A DNA stretch of 64,000 bases from JBDSSS01 sp963764195 (GCA_963764195.1 CAVXRG010000001.1:62001-126000); one strand, 5' to 3'. Shown: positions 41,999 through 51,518, counted from the first letter of the stretch. The notes: generated by a model not told the origin, from the sequence alone. Made by a program: numbers and translations.

Positions 41999-43339
41999 AT
42001 GGACACCACCCCGGCAGCGGCGCCGGCCCTGACCCGGTCGGTCCGACGCGGCTACGGCCTCGGTTCGGTCGCCACCGGGTCGTTCGCGACGGTCCCCGGG
42101 CTGCTCCTGCTGCCCTACCTCACCGACCACCTCGGGGTCGGCGCCGCCCTCGCGGGGCTCATCGTCTTCGCCCCCAAGGCCTGGGACGTCGTGCTCAACC
42201 CGCTCGTCGGTCGGATCAGCGACCGGTCGACGCACCCGGACGGGCGGCGGCGGCCGTTCCTCATCCGGGCGGGGCTCGCGCTCGCGGCCGCGTTCGCGCT
42301 GCTCTTCCTCGGCCCGGCGACGCCGCTGTGGCTCGGCGCCGCGTGGGTCGCCGTGGTCTACCTCGCGTGCGCGACCGCCTACAGCTTCTTCCAGGTCCCC
42401 TACGTCGCGATGCCCGCCGAGATCACCGACGACTACGACGAGCGGACCCGCCTGATGACGTGGCGCGTCGCGATCCTCGCGCTCGCGATCCTCGTCAGCG
42501 GCGGCCTCTCCCCCGCCATCCGCGACGTCTTCGGCCCGGACCGCGGCTACCCGGCGGTCGGGTTCTTCGTCGCCGCCCTCATCGCCGCCGGGGCCGTCGG
42601 CGCGTGGCGGGGCACCCGAGCGGCGCCGGTGCGAGCCGGTGACGGCGTGGGCGCCACCGTCGTCGAGCAGCTGCGGGTGATCCGCTCCGACCACCCCTTC
42701 CGGGTGCTGCTGACCACCTTCCTGCTCCAGGCCCTCGCCACCGGGGCGATGCTCGCCGGCGTCGACTACGTCGCGCGGTGGATCATCGGCACCCCCGTCT
42801 CGGCGAGCCTGCTCTTCGTCTGTTTCGTCGGACCCGCCCTCGTCGTCACGCCACTCTGGCAGCGCTACGGCACGGCCCGGGACAAGAAGCGCGGTTACCT
42901 GCTCGCCTCCCTCCTGCTCGGTGGCGGGGCGCTCGCGCTCATCTCCGCCCGCTCGGTCCCGGACGGCGTCATCTACCTCTGCGTCGCCGTCGTCGGGACC
43001 GGTTACGCCGGCGCACAGATGTTCCCGCTCGCGATGCTCGCCGACGTCGCGGGTCGTGACGGCGACGCCCGCTCGCGCGCCGGGCTCTACACGGGGGTGT
43101 GGACGGCCGGGGAGACCCTCGGCCTCGCGCTCGGCCCCGCGGTGTATGCCGCAGTGCTCGCGCTCGGGGGTTACGTCTCGTCGAGCGGTTCGACTGTCGC
43201 GCAACCGGACTCGGCCGTCACCGCCATAGTGCTCGGCTTCTCGGTCGTCCCGGCGACGCTTGTCGCGCTGTCCCTGCTCGCCCTCCGGTCCTACACCCTC
43301 GATCGCAGCCTCGACCCGACAGGAGCCGCTCGTCCATGA
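41999..43339 (+). CDS. MFS / GPH-type transporter
   Basis: 446 aa, about 12 membrane helices. GRISDRSTHPDGRRRPFLIR is the GPH/MFS loop-2 motif, with VPYVAMPAEITDDYDERTRL also characteristic of glycoside-pentoside-hexuronide:cation symporters. The remaining helices are Leu/Ala/Val-rich. ATG 41999 is chosen; a GTG at 41990 is possible. It overlaps the next gene by ATGA, so the two are coupled. The cargo might be a substrate of the PLP enzyme, or a sugar left over from the galactose locus; I cannot decide. Confidence 0.85.
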   Translation: MDTTPAAAPALTRSVRRGYGLGSVATGSFATVPGLLLLPYLTDHLGVGAALAGLIVFAPKAWDVVLNPLVGRISDRSTHPDGRRRPFLIRAGLALAAAFALLFLGPATPLWLGAAWVAVVYLACATAYSFFQVPYVAMPAEITDDYDERTRLMTWRVAILALAILVSGGLSPAIRDVFGPDRGYPAVGFFVAALIAAGAVGAWRGTRAAPVRAGDGVGATVVEQLRVIRSDHPFRVLLTTFLLQALATGAMLAGVDYVARWIIGTPVSASLLFVCFVGPALVVTPLWQRYGTARDKKRGYLLASLLLGGGALALISARSVPDGVIYLCVAVVGTGYAGAQMFPLAMLADVAGRDGDARSRAGLYTGVWTAGETLGLALGPAVYAAVLALGGYVSSSGSTVAQPDSAVTAIVLGFSVVPATLVALSLLALRSYTLDRSLDPTGAARP

Positions 43340-44799
43340 CGACCCAGACACCACAACCGCAGGCGACCGACGGTCTGGGCGGTGACGAGATCCGGCAACG
43401 GCTCGAGACCCTCCGTGGCCGGGACCTGCCCACCCACGGCGGCCGGACCCTCGCCTACGTCTACGACTCGGGTCTGGCGAGCGCCGACCTCATCGGGCGG
43501 GAGGCCCTCGCGTCCTTCTCGTCGACCAACGGTCTCGACCCGACGGCCTTCCCCTCGTTGCTCCGGATGGAGAACGACCTCGTCGGCATCGCCGGCCGGC
43601 TCGTGGACGCCCCGGCCGGGTTCGCGGGCGTGGTGACGTCGGGGGGCACGGAGTCGATCCTGCTCGCCGTGCTCGCCGCCCGTGACTCCCGGCCCGAGGT
43701 CACGTCGCCCGCGATGGTCCTGCCCACGACGGTCCACGCGGCCTTCCACAAGGCGGCCCACTGGTTCGGGGTCGAGCCGGTCTTCGTCGACGTCGACCCG
43801 GTGACGAAGCGAGCCGATGCCGCCGCCGTCGCCGCGGCCATCGACGACCGCACGGTCCTCGTCGTCGCCTCGGCACCGTCGTACGCGCACGGCGTCATCG
43901 ACCCCGTCGAGGCGATCGCCGCCGCCGCGCGTGAGGCGGGGGTGCGGTGCCACGTCGACGCCTGCATCGGCGGGTGGGTCCTACCCCACCTGCGCGACAC
44001 CGAGCCCGACCAGCTGCCGTGGACCTTCGCGGTCGACGGGGTGACGAGCCTGTCGCTCGACCTGCACAAGTACGCCTACACACCCAAGGGCGTCTCGATC
44101 CTGCTGCACGCCTCGGCCGAGCTGCGCCGGGGCCACCTCTTCGCCTCCGCGCGCTGGCCCGGCTACACGATGCTCAACACGACCGCGCAGTCGACGAAGT
44201 CCGGCGGACCGCTCGCCGCCGCCTGGGCCGTCGTCCACCACGTCGGGGCAGACCGCTACACGACGCTCGCGAGGACGGCCCGCGAGGCGACGCTCGCCCT
44301 CGCGAGCGCCGTGAGCGGCATACCCGGGCTGGCGCTCGCGGCGGAGCCGGACTCGACGCTGCTCTCGCTGACGACCGACGGATCCTGCGACGTCTTCACG
44401 ATCTCCGACGAGATGCTGGCCCGGGGCTGGTTCGTCCAGCCGCAGATGCACTTCCGTGACCTGCCCGCCACGTTGCACCTCACCTTCTCCGCCGCGACGG
44501 CCGCGTCCTCCGACGACATCGCCGCCGACCTGGCCGCCGCGACGGCCGCGGCTCGGGACACCGGCCCCGTCCGGCTGCCGCCCGACCTCCTCGCGATGGC
44601 CACGTCGCTCGATCCGGCGACCCTCGACGAGGCCGGCTTCGAGGGGCTGCTCGCGGCGGCCGGGCTCGGCGACGGCTCCGGCGGCCTCTCGCTGCCCGAC
44701 CGGATGGCGCCGGTCAACGCGCTGCTCGACGCCATCGACCCGGGACTGCGCGAGGCTCTCCTGCTCGGCTTCATCGACCGGCTCTCGCGGCCCGCCTGA
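43336..44799 (+). CDS. PLP-dependent lyase/decarboxylase, sphingosine-1-phosphate-lyase-like
   Basis: 487 aa. Group II decarboxylase fold: GVVTSGGTESILLAVLAARD, TTVHAAFHKAAHWFGVEPVF, HVDACIGGWVLPHL. The PLP lysine is in DLHKYAYTPKGVSILL (about 244), the form seen in sphingosine-1-phosphate lyases (LHKYGY.PKG), with RWPGYTMLNTTAQSTKSGGP downstream. Could also be an aromatic or amino-acid decarboxylase. ATG overlaps the MFS stop by ATGA (AGGAGCC upstream), so transport and cleavage of an amine-type substrate may be linked. Confidence 0.82.
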   Translation: MTTQTPQPQATDGLGGDEIRQRLETLRGRDLPTHGGRTLAYVYDSGLASADLIGREALASFSSTNGLDPTAFPSLLRMENDLVGIAGRLVDAPAGFAGVVTSGGTESILLAVLAARDSRPEVTSPAMVLPTTVHAAFHKAAHWFGVEPVFVDVDPVTKRADAAAVAAAIDDRTVLVVASAPSYAHGVIDPVEAIAAAAREAGVRCHVDACIGGWVLPHLRDTEPDQLPWTFAVDGVTSLSLDLHKYAYTPKGVSILLHASAELRRGHLFASARWPGYTMLNTTAQSTKSGGPLAAAWAVVHHVGADRYTTLARTAREATLALASAVSGIPGLALAAEPDSTLLSLTTDGSCDVFTISDEMLARGWFVQPQMHFRDLPATLHLTFSAATAASSDDIAADLAAATAAARDTGPVRLPPDLLAMATSLDPATLDEAGFEGLLAAAGLGDGSGGLSLPDRMAPVNALLDAIDPGLREALLLGFIDRLSRPA

Positions 44800-44845
44800 C
44801 GCGCGTCCGCCGCACACCCCCTGCCCCCCCGGCGGCCCGGACATG

Positions 44846-44893
44846 GGTCGAGGTGATGGCGTCGGCGCAGGGCCGTCGACATCACCTCGAACC
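44846..44893. terminator. Imperfect inverted repeat between convergent genes
   Basis: TCGAGGTGATG (44848-44858) pairs with CATCACCTCGA (44880-44890), with flanking GG/CC and a 21-nt loop. It sits between the PLP enzyme (+) and sodA (-) ends and probably terminates both. Confidence 0.65.
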
Positions 44894-44907
44894 GGGTGGT
44901 GCTGGGG

Positions 44908-45528
44908 TCAGGCGGGGACGATGAGTCCCACCAGGCCGCGGGCGCGCTCGAGGCGAGCGGCGACGTCGGGCCAGTTGACGAGATTCCACCAGGCCTTGAC
45001 GAAGTCGCCCTTGGCGTTCTCGTACTGCAGGTAGTAGGCGTGCTCCCACATGTCGAGCTGGAGGATCGGGATCTGGCCGACCGGCACGTTGCCCTGCTGG
45101 TCGAACAGCTGGAGGACGTTGAGCCGCTGGCCGACGGTGTCCCACGCGAGGATGGACCAGCCGGAGCCCTGGATGGCCATCGCGTTGGCGTTGAACTGGC
45201 CCTGGAACTTGTCGAAGCCGCCGAAGAACTCGTCGATCGCGGCCGCGACCTCACCCTCGGGGCTGCCTCCACCGTCGGGGCTCATGTTCTGCCAGAACAC
45301 CGAGTGGTTGGTGTGGCCGCCGAGGTGGAAGGCGAGGTTCTTCTCGACGCCGTTGAGGGCCGCGTAGTCTCCGGAGTCGCGCATCGACTCGAGCTTGGCC
45401 ACGGCCGCGTTGGCCCCGTCGACGTAGGCCTGGTGGTGCTTGCTGTGGTGCAGCTCCATGATGCGGGCGCTGATGTGCGGCTCGAGGGCTGCGTAGTCGT
45501 AGGGGAGTTCGGGAAGCGTGTAAGCCAC
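44908..45528 (-). CDS. sodA: Superoxide dismutase (Mn/Fe)
   Basis: 206 aa from GTG 45528 (AAAGGAACG upstream). Metal ligands: His in LEPHISARIMELHHSKHHQA, His in NLAFHLGGHTNHSVFWQNMS, and Asp/His in LQLDMWEHAYYLQYENAKGD. GSGWSILAWD and QQGNVPVGQ are normal. The Gln in IPILQLDMWEHAYY and the GGHTNH pattern fit Mn- or cambialistic enzymes; the metal cannot be fixed by eye. It dismutates superoxide in the cytoplasm. Confidence 0.96.
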   Translation of the reverse strand: MAYTLPELPYDYAALEPHISARIMELHHSKHHQAYVDGANAAVAKLESMRDSGDYAALNGVEKNLAFHLGGHTNHSVFWQNMSPDGGGSPEGEVAAAIDEFFGGFDKFQGQFNANAMAIQGSGWSILAWDTVGQRLNVLQLFDQQGNVPVGQIPILQLDMWEHAYYLQYENAKGDFVKAWWNLVNWPDVAARLERARGLVGLIVPA

Positions 45529-45651
45529 GTGTCGTTCCTTTCATCGAAGGTCGTCCGGCTCCTCACACTCTATGCCGGTGCGGTGGCGCCCGACAGGGTG
45601 CCCCGGGCATCCGGCCACGGCGGGCGGCCCTGTGGTGGGAGGCTGGGCGAC

Positions 45652-46569
45652 GTGGAGCGAGCCGTGACCTTCGAGTCCGAGCGGCCGCGCCTGATGCGCC
45701 TCGCCGCCCGGGTGCTCGGTGACGAGGCCGAGGCGGAGGACGTCGTGCAGCAGGCCTGGCTGCGGCTGCACGGGACGGGCTCCGACATCGAGAGCCTGCC
45801 CGCGTGGCTGACGACCGTGACGACGCGGCTGTGCCTCGACCGGCTCCGCGCCCGGGTCCCCGCGCCCACGGCGGAGGTGCCGGAGGGGCAGACCGCCGCT
45901 GACCCGGCCGATGCCGTCGCCCTCGCCGAGACCGTCGGCCTCGCGCTGCACGTCGTGCTCGACCGGCTCACGCCCGCCGAGCGGGTCTCGTTCGTCCTGC
46001 ACGACAGCTTCGGCTTCGAGTTCACCACGATCGCCGCCGTCCTCGACACGACGCCGGCGGCCGCGCGCAAGCTGGCCTCCCGAGCCCGCGCCAAGATCGG
46101 CCAGCCGGCCGCCGACGACCGGCTCACCGACTGGGAGGTGGTCGACGCCTTCATGGCCGCGGCGCGGGAGGGCGACTTCGAGCGGCTGCTGGCCCTGCTC
46201 GCGCCCGATGCCACCCTCACCGCGGACGACGCCGCGATCCTGGCCGGCACCCCCGAGCGGGTCGAGGGCCGCCGGGGCGTCGCGAGGTTCCTCGACGGGA
46301 GTGCGCAGGCAACGCTCCCCGTGCTCCTCGGCGACCGCCCCGGTGCGGCGTGGTTCCACCGCGGCACGGCACGGGTGCTCTTCGACTTCACCGTCCTCGA
46401 CGGCCTCGTGCACGGCGTCACCTTCCGGGCGGACCCTGCGGTGCTGGCACGGGTCCAGCGGCGAGACGGACCGGAGCGTCGACGGGTCGGCGACCGTCCG
46501 TCACACTCCGCGCCCGACGATCGTCAGACAGGTGACAGCACGCTCGCACCGGGAGAGGACACCCCATGA
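45652..46569 (+). CDS. ECF sigma factor, ECF41-like, with SnoaL-type C-terminal domain
   Basis: 305 aa from GTG 45652 (GGGAGG upstream). Sigma region 2: PRLMRLAARVLGDEAEAEDV and VQQAWLRLHGTGSDIESLPA; region 4: LDRLTPAERVSFVLHDSFGF and EFTTIAAVLDTTPAAARKLA. After residue 160 a SnoaL/NTF2-like domain follows (DWEVVDAFMAAAREGDFERL...AWFHRGTARVLFDFTVLDGL), the built-in regulatory domain of ECF41 sigma factors. No COE or carboxymuconolactone-type partner is adjacent; instead it is coupled by ATGA to a small Cys protein. Confidence 0.9.
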   Translation: MERAVTFESERPRLMRLAARVLGDEAEAEDVVQQAWLRLHGTGSDIESLPAWLTTVTTRLCLDRLRARVPAPTAEVPEGQTAADPADAVALAETVGLALHVVLDRLTPAERVSFVLHDSFGFEFTTIAAVLDTTPAAARKLASRARAKIGQPAADDRLTDWEVVDAFMAAAREGDFERLLALLAPDATLTADDAAILAGTPERVEGRRGVARFLDGSAQATLPVLLGDRPGAAWFHRGTARVLFDFTVLDGLVHGVTFRADPAVLARVQRRDGPERRRVGDRPSHSAPDDRQTGDSTLAPGEDTP

Positions 46570-46802
46570 AGACGATGACCTGCCGCCAGCTCGGCGGACC
46601 CTGCGACCTCGCCCACCACGGCGCCAGCGCCGACGACGTGATCAAGGCCCAGGACGAGCACCTCAAGGACGCCGAGCAGGCCGGTGACGAGAGCCACCGG
46701 GAGGCCCGCGAGGCGATGAAGGGCCGGTGGCGCCACCCGAAGAGGTCGCTGGGCTGGTACCGCGGCACGAAGGAGGCCTTCGCCGGCCTGCCCGAGGACT
46801 GA
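46566..46802 (+). CDS. 78-aa DUF1059-like protein coupled to the sigma factor
   Basis: Begins MKTMTCRQLGGPCDLAHHGA with two Cys eight residues apart, then SADDVIKAQDEHLKDAEQAG, a charged helix, then MKGRWRHPKRSLGWYRGTKE. The pattern resembles small actinobacterial DUF1059-type proteins. The start codon overlaps the sigma factor stop (ATGA). The cysteines could make it a redox or metal sensor for the sigma factor, but this is inference from position. Confidence 0.7.
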   Translation: MKTMTCRQLGGPCDLAHHGASADDVIKAQDEHLKDAEQAGDESHREAREAMKGRWRHPKRSLGWYRGTKEAFAGLPED

Positions 46803-46812
46803 CGCGTCGCGG

Positions 46813-47490
46813 TCAGCGGTAGAAGGTGAAGATCGGCTCTCCGAGTCGCAACGGCTCAGGGGGGCGGACGAGGCGGTTCACCCCGACGCGCATACCCGTG
46901 CCCTCGATCCACTCCTCGCAGGAGAGCTCCTCGAACCCGGCCTCGTCGAACCATCGGCGGATGTCCGGCCCGAGATCGGGATCCTGCGCGCCCCGCGTCC
47001 AGATCACCGTGGACCCCGGGGCGCACAGCTGGCGAGAGGTGTGGACCAGGCGCTCGATGTCGGGGGTCGGGATGTTGCCCATGATTCCGCTCAGGAGCAC
47101 GAGATCGGCGGGGACGAGACCCGCGTACGCGTCGGTGGTCCCGGCGTCGGCCTCGACGACGGTGAGCGCGACGCCCGCCCGGGCGATCCGACGACGGGCG
47201 AGCGCCGCGTTGGACGGATCGATCTCGACCAGGGCACCCGTCACCCGGGCGCGGTCCCGCGGGCCGCGGCGCTCGAGCACGCCGAGGATGTCATGGCCCT
47301 GCCCGGCGCACGAGCTGAGGACCCGGACCGGACCAGCCGTGCGGTCGAGCCAGTCGCCGATGGCGCGCTGGACGTGGAGCAGCCGGACGGAGAGCCCCGA
47401 CTCGGGATCGTCGTAGGCCGTGTGCCAGCCCACGTAGTCGCGCAGGTGCGGACGGTCCGGGCTCGCGCCGCGATGATGCTCGTGCGCCAT
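46813..47490 (-). CDS. Class I SAM-dependent methyltransferase
   Basis: 225 aa. Motif I is unusual, RVLSSCAGQGHDILGVLERR (G-Q-G in place of GxGxG), followed by motif II GALVEIDPSNAALARRRIAR and motif III VVEADAGTTDAYAGLVPADL, with LVLLSGIMGNIPTPDIERLV as motif IV. C-terminal TRGAQDPDLGPDIRRWFDEA completes the fold. The substrate is unknown. Convergent with the sigma operon; it lies 24 bases after the SNF2 gene and could be its co-transcribed neighbour. Confidence 0.82.
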   Translation of the reverse strand: MAHEHHRGASPDRPHLRDYVGWHTAYDDPESGLSVRLLHVQRAIGDWLDRTAGPVRVLSSCAGQGHDILGVLERRGPRDRARVTGALVEIDPSNAALARRRIARAGVALTVVEADAGTTDAYAGLVPADLVLLSGIMGNIPTPDIERLVHTSRQLCAPGSTVIWTRGAQDPDLGPDIRRWFDEAGFEELSCEEWIEGTGMRVGVNRLVRPPEPLRLGEPIFTFYR

Positions 47491-47514
47491 GGCCCCTGTC
47501 TACCGCACCAGGGC

Positions 47515-50500
47515 TCAGGGCAGTGCGAGCAGGTCGCGCACGTCGTCGCTCGTGATCGCACCGGACAGCGCGCCGCCCTCGTCGACGACCCGCTGGAAGA
47601 GGTCGCGCTTGCGCTCCTGGAGGGCCACGACCTTCTCCTCGATCGTCCCCTCCGAGACGAGCCGGTAGACCGTGACCGGGCGGGTCTGGCCGATCCGGTG
47701 CGCTCGGTCGATCGCCTGTGACTCTGCGGCCGGGTTCCACCACGGGTCGAGGACGAAGACGTAGTCGGCCTCGGTGAGGGTGAGGCCGAACCCGCCGGCC
47801 TTGAGGCTGATCAGGAAGGCCGCCGCCTCGCCGTCGCGGAAACCCCGGATCACCGACTGGCGGTCGGTCGTCGACCCGTCGAGGTAGCAGGTGCGCAGCC
47901 CGGCCGCGGCGAGCGCCCGCTCGACGATGCGCAGGAAACCCGTGAACTGGCTGAAGACGAGGGCCCGGTGCCCCTCGGCGGCGAGCTCGGTCAGCTGCTC
48001 GACGAGGAAGTCGACCTTGGCGGCCGTTGCGCGACCGGCGTACCCCTCGTCGACGAGGGCTGGGTCGAGCGCCAGCTGCCGCAGCCGGGTGAGGGCCGCG
48101 AGGATTGCGACCCGGTTGGCCTCGGGGTCGTCGAGCAGGCCGAGGACCCGCTGGCGCTCCCGCTGCAGGTGCTGGTCGTAGATGTGGGCGTGGACCGGGT
48201 GCTGCGGCACGGGCAGCACCTGGACCTGCTTGGGTGGCAGGTCGATCGCGACCTGCTCCTTCGTCCGCCGCAGCATGAGCGGGCGGATCCTGCGCCGGAG
48301 CAGGTCGAGCAGCTCGGGCCGCTCCCCCGACTCGATCGGCTTGCGGTAGCTCTTGGTGAAGACGTCGGGCCGGGGGTAGAGGCCCGGGGCGGTCAGGGAC
48401 AACAACGACCACAGGTCCATCAGGGAGTTCTCCAGCGGCGTGCCGGTCACCGCGACGGTGAACGGGGCCCCGAGGCGGCGCACGGCGATGTGCGTCTTGG
48501 CCTGCCGGTTCTTGACGAACTGCGCCTCGTCGAGGACGACCCCGCCCCAGCGCATCCCCTGGAAGGCGGCTGCGTCGAGGCGGAGCACGGCATACGAGGT
48601 GATGACGACCTCGGCGCCGGCGACGGCCTCGGCGAGCGCGGTGCCACGCTTGCGCTCCGTGGCACCGACGGCGACGACGGGCAGGTGCGGGGCGAAGGTC
48701 TCGAACTCGCCGAGCCAGGTCCCGACGACGCTCGTCGGCGCGACGACGAGGACCGGCCCGTGCCCGGTCGGTCCGCCGCCCAGCTCGCCGCGGTCGTGGG
48801 CCCGGACGAGCACGGCGATCGTCTGGAGCGTCTTGCCCAGGCCCATGTCGTCGGCGAGGATGCCGCCGAGCCGGGCGTCCCAGAGCCGGGAGAGCCAGCG
48901 GTAGCCGTCGACCTGATAGGGCCGCAGGGTGGCTCGCAGGTCGGCCGGCACCGGCTCCGGTGGGCCGGCGTCGACGGCGGCGAGCGCCTGGATGCTCGCC
49001 GTCCAGCGGGCGCTCTGCTCGTCGACGACCCCGAGCGAGACGAGCTCGTCCCAGAGGTCGGCGTGGTGGGCGCTGAGGCGCAGCCCCTTCGCATCGGGGT
49101 CGGACAGCTCCCGGGCCTCCTCGATGAGGGCGCGGAGCCGCAGCAGCTCGGGCCGGTCGAGCCGGAACCATGACCCGGAGTCGAGCAGCATGATCTCGTC
49201 ACCGGCGGCGATCGCCGCGAAGAGGGGCTCGAAGGGCACCTCCTCGCCGTCCACCTCGATGCTGACATGGAGGTCGAACCAGTCGCCCCCACCCTCGCCG
49301 CGACCGTCCCGCTGCGCCCCTGACGCACCTGACGCCCCTGACGCCCCTGACGCGCCCGCGTCGCCCAGACCGTCGGCGTCGGTGGCCCCGAGACGGATCA
49401 CCGGGGCGGTCGTCACCTCCTCGAAGGCGGGCAGGTCGCCGTCGACGACGACCGTGACGTGGTCGTCGGCCTCGAGGGCCGGCAGCAGGTCGGGGACGAA
49501 CCGGGCCGCGTCGAGGCCGCGCAGCACGACAGCGGAGACGAGGTAGCGCGAGCCGGTGACGTCGGACCTGGTCGCGCCCGGGATGTCCAGCAGCGACGTG
49601 GCCGCGGCGACGGCCGCCGCCTCCGCGGTGCGGTCCCGGGCGCCCGCTCCGGTGAACCGCGGCGTGCTGAAGGTGCGGGCCCGGCCGTCGTAGGCGTGGC
49701 CGAGCTCGAGGCGCACCTCCCCGGGCACGTCAGCGCTGACGGTGACGAGGACGGTGACGGCCGGGCCGGCCGACGCACCGCCGGCGCCCGGCCCGCCCGC
49801 GGCGTCGTCGGGGACCGGCAGGGGCACCTCGGAGCGGACCCGGACCCGTTGGCGCAGCCCGGGGACCGCGGTGCGCAGGAAGCGGGCGCGCTCGTCGGCC
49901 GGGACCCGCAGGCCCGCCTCGGCGCGGAGCAGGGCCTCTCGACCCAGCTCGAGGTCCTGCTCGAGCGGGAGGAAGGTGAGCGCTCCCTCCTCGTCCTCGA
50001 ACGCCAGACCGTGGACGGGGTCGCCGATGAGCAGCCGCTCCCCGGCGAGGTCGTCGGGCAGCCCCTCGATGCCGACCCGCACGCTGAGGTCGCCGGACTC
50101 GTCGGTCGCGCGAAGCACGCGCAGCACGAGGCGGGCCGCGTCGGCGAGGACCGTGACCGGACCGCTGACCCCCTCGCCGGGCAGCAGCTCGATGCCGGCC
50201 TCCTGGGCCCGGCTCAGGTGGGCCCACACCTCGGGGCTCGCCTCGAGGGCGAGGGTCGGGCTGCCGAGCGAGGACGTCACGCCACCGGAGCCCGGGCGCG
50301 CGGCGTCACGCAGCGCGGCCATGATCTCCTCGTGCTCGGGGAGGTAGCGCAGGCCCGCCCGCCACCGGGGCAGGGCCTCCTGCCAGGACAGCTTGCGGTG
50401 CCACGTGCCGGCGCGCGTGAGACGGGTCGGTCGCAGCCCGTAGCCGAGCTCGGGGACCCCACCCCAGCCGCTGGGGCTGCGGTACACGGTGTCGACGTAG

Positions 50501-50985
50501 AGCCCGGCCGGCACGAGGTCACCCTGCGCCTCCGGCCGGACCGGCGCCTCCGGCTCGGTCGGAGCGGCCCGCGGTCGGACGTGGCCGAGCACGTCGGCCC
50601 AGTGGGCCGGCGCGGGTGCGGGGGCATCGGGCGTCGGGGACCCGCCGTCGGGCGTGATCCCGTGCGCGACGTCGCGCGCCACGAGGAGCAGCGCCACGAC
50701 GTGCTTGCAGTCGACGGCGACGGGGCAGCTGCACCGCCCCGACCACAGGTGCGACCGGCCCCGCGGGTGCTCTCGGGCCTCGACGATGGTCTGGTAGGTG
50801 CTCGACCGGCTGCCGTCGACCGTCGCGAGGAGCATCAGCCCGTCGGCACGGGAGGCGAGCGAGCGCACTCGGCGCTCGGCGGCATACGCCTCGCCGCGGT
50901 CGAAGGTGCGCGAGCCCACCTGCTGGGCGATGTCGGGGTCGGTGACGTCACCGACCCAGGTCGCTCGCCCCACACTCCACGCCAT
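47515..50985 (-). CDS. SWIM-domain SNF2-family helicase
   Basis: 1156 aa. SWIM zinc finger CSCPVAVDCKHVV at about 88-101, a long middle region with SNF2-associated domain features (LDSGSWFRLDRPELLRLRAL), then ATPase motifs: LADDMGLGKTLQTIAVLV (about 713), GVVLDEAQFVKNRQAKTHIA (about 822, Asp-Glu-Ala-Gln), TGTPLENSLMDLWSLLSL, and C-terminal LVFSQFTGFLRIVERALAAA with FLISLKAGGFGLTLTEADYV. Such proteins remodel DNA-protein complexes. A GASGASGASGASGA tract near 548-558 comes from 9-bp tandem repeats at about 49320-49355. Confidence 0.93.
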   Translation of the reverse strand: MAWSVGRATWVGDVTDPDIAQQVGSRTFDRGEAYAAERRVRSLASRADGLMLLATVDGSRSSTYQTIVEAREHPRGRSHLWSGRCSCPVAVDCKHVVALLLVARDVAHGITPDGGSPTPDAPAPAPAHWADVLGHVRPRAAPTEPEAPVRPEAQGDLVPAGLYVDTVYRSPSGWGGVPELGYGLRPTRLTRAGTWHRKLSWQEALPRWRAGLRYLPEHEEIMAALRDAARPGSGGVTSSLGSPTLALEASPEVWAHLSRAQEAGIELLPGEGVSGPVTVLADAARLVLRVLRATDESGDLSVRVGIEGLPDDLAGERLLIGDPVHGLAFEDEEGALTFLPLEQDLELGREALLRAEAGLRVPADERARFLRTAVPGLRQRVRVRSEVPLPVPDDAAGGPGAGGASAGPAVTVLVTVSADVPGEVRLELGHAYDGRARTFSTPRFTGAGARDRTAEAAAVAAATSLLDIPGATRSDVTGSRYLVSAVVLRGLDAARFVPDLLPALEADDHVTVVVDGDLPAFEEVTTAPVIRLGATDADGLGDAGASGASGASGASGAQRDGRGEGGGDWFDLHVSIEVDGEEVPFEPLFAAIAAGDEIMLLDSGSWFRLDRPELLRLRALIEEARELSDPDAKGLRLSAHHADLWDELVSLGVVDEQSARWTASIQALAAVDAGPPEPVPADLRATLRPYQVDGYRWLSRLWDARLGGILADDMGLGKTLQTIAVLVRAHDRGELGGGPTGHGPVLVVAPTSVVGTWLGEFETFAPHLPVVAVGATERKRGTALAEAVAGAEVVITSYAVLRLDAAAFQGMRWGGVVLDEAQFVKNRQAKTHIAVRRLGAPFTVAVTGTPLENSLMDLWSLLSLTAPGLYPRPDVFTKSYRKPIESGERPELLDLLRRRIRPLMLRRTKEQVAIDLPPKQVQVLPVPQHPVHAHIYDQHLQRERQRVLGLLDDPEANRVAILAALTRLRQLALDPALVDEGYAGRATAAKVDFLVEQLTELAAEGHRALVFSQFTGFLRIVERALAAAGLRTCYLDGSTTDRQSVIRGFRDGEAAAFLISLKAGGFGLTLTEADYVFVLDPWWNPAAESQAIDRAHRIGQTRPVTVYRLVSEGTIEEKVVALQERKRDLFQRVVDEGGALSGAITSDDVRDLLALP

Positions 50986-51059
50986 GAGCCGACTCTAGGT
51001 GTCGCAGCCGACACCCGAGGGGCTCGATCCACCGTGCGTCGCTCGGGCAGGATGGGGTG

Positions 51060-51518
51060 ATGGCCGACGACCGCGACCCCCGGACCCTGACCCTCGCGGA
51101 CTTCCCGGTCCACCGCCCGGTGACGACGCGGTGGTCCGACAACGACATGTACGGCCACCTCAACAACGCCGTCTACTACGAGCTGTTCGACTCCGCGATC
51201 AACGGCTGGCAGGCCGAGCACGTCACGGTGAGCCCGCTGAGCGACGCCACCCAGGGGGTCGTCGTCGAGTCGGGCTGCGTGTTCCACGGTGAGGTCGCCT
51301 TCCCCAGCCCGCTGACCGTGGGCCTGCGGACCACCCGGATCGGGACGAGCAGCGTCGTCTACCAGCTCGGCCTCTTCGTCGACGACGACCCCGCCGTCAA
51401 GGCCGTCGGCCACTGGGTGCACGTCGAGATCGACGCCGCGACCCGCCGGCCGACGCCCATCCCCGACCACCTGCGCTCGTTGATGGAGTCCGCCCTCGCG
51501 CCGGAGGCCCTCCAGTGA
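51060..51518 (+). CDS. Acyl-CoA thioesterase (hotdog fold, 4HBT-like)
   Basis: 152 aa from ATG 51060. TTRWSDNDMYGHLNNAVYYE is the 4-hydroxybenzoyl-CoA thioesterase signature: the Asp of WSDNDMYGHLNN is the likely catalytic acid. VVESGCVFHGEVAFPSPLTV and TSSVVYQLGLFVDDDPAVKA continue the hotdog sheet. It should hydrolyse a short or aromatic acyl-CoA. It overlaps the next gene by GTGA; divergent from the SNF2 gene. Confidence 0.9.
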   Translation: MADDRDPRTLTLADFPVHRPVTTRWSDNDMYGHLNNAVYYELFDSAINGWQAEHVTVSPLSDATQGVVVESGCVFHGEVAFPSPLTVGLRTTRIGTSSVVYQLGLFVDDDPAVKAVGHWVHVEIDAATRRPTPIPDHLRSLMESALAPEALQ

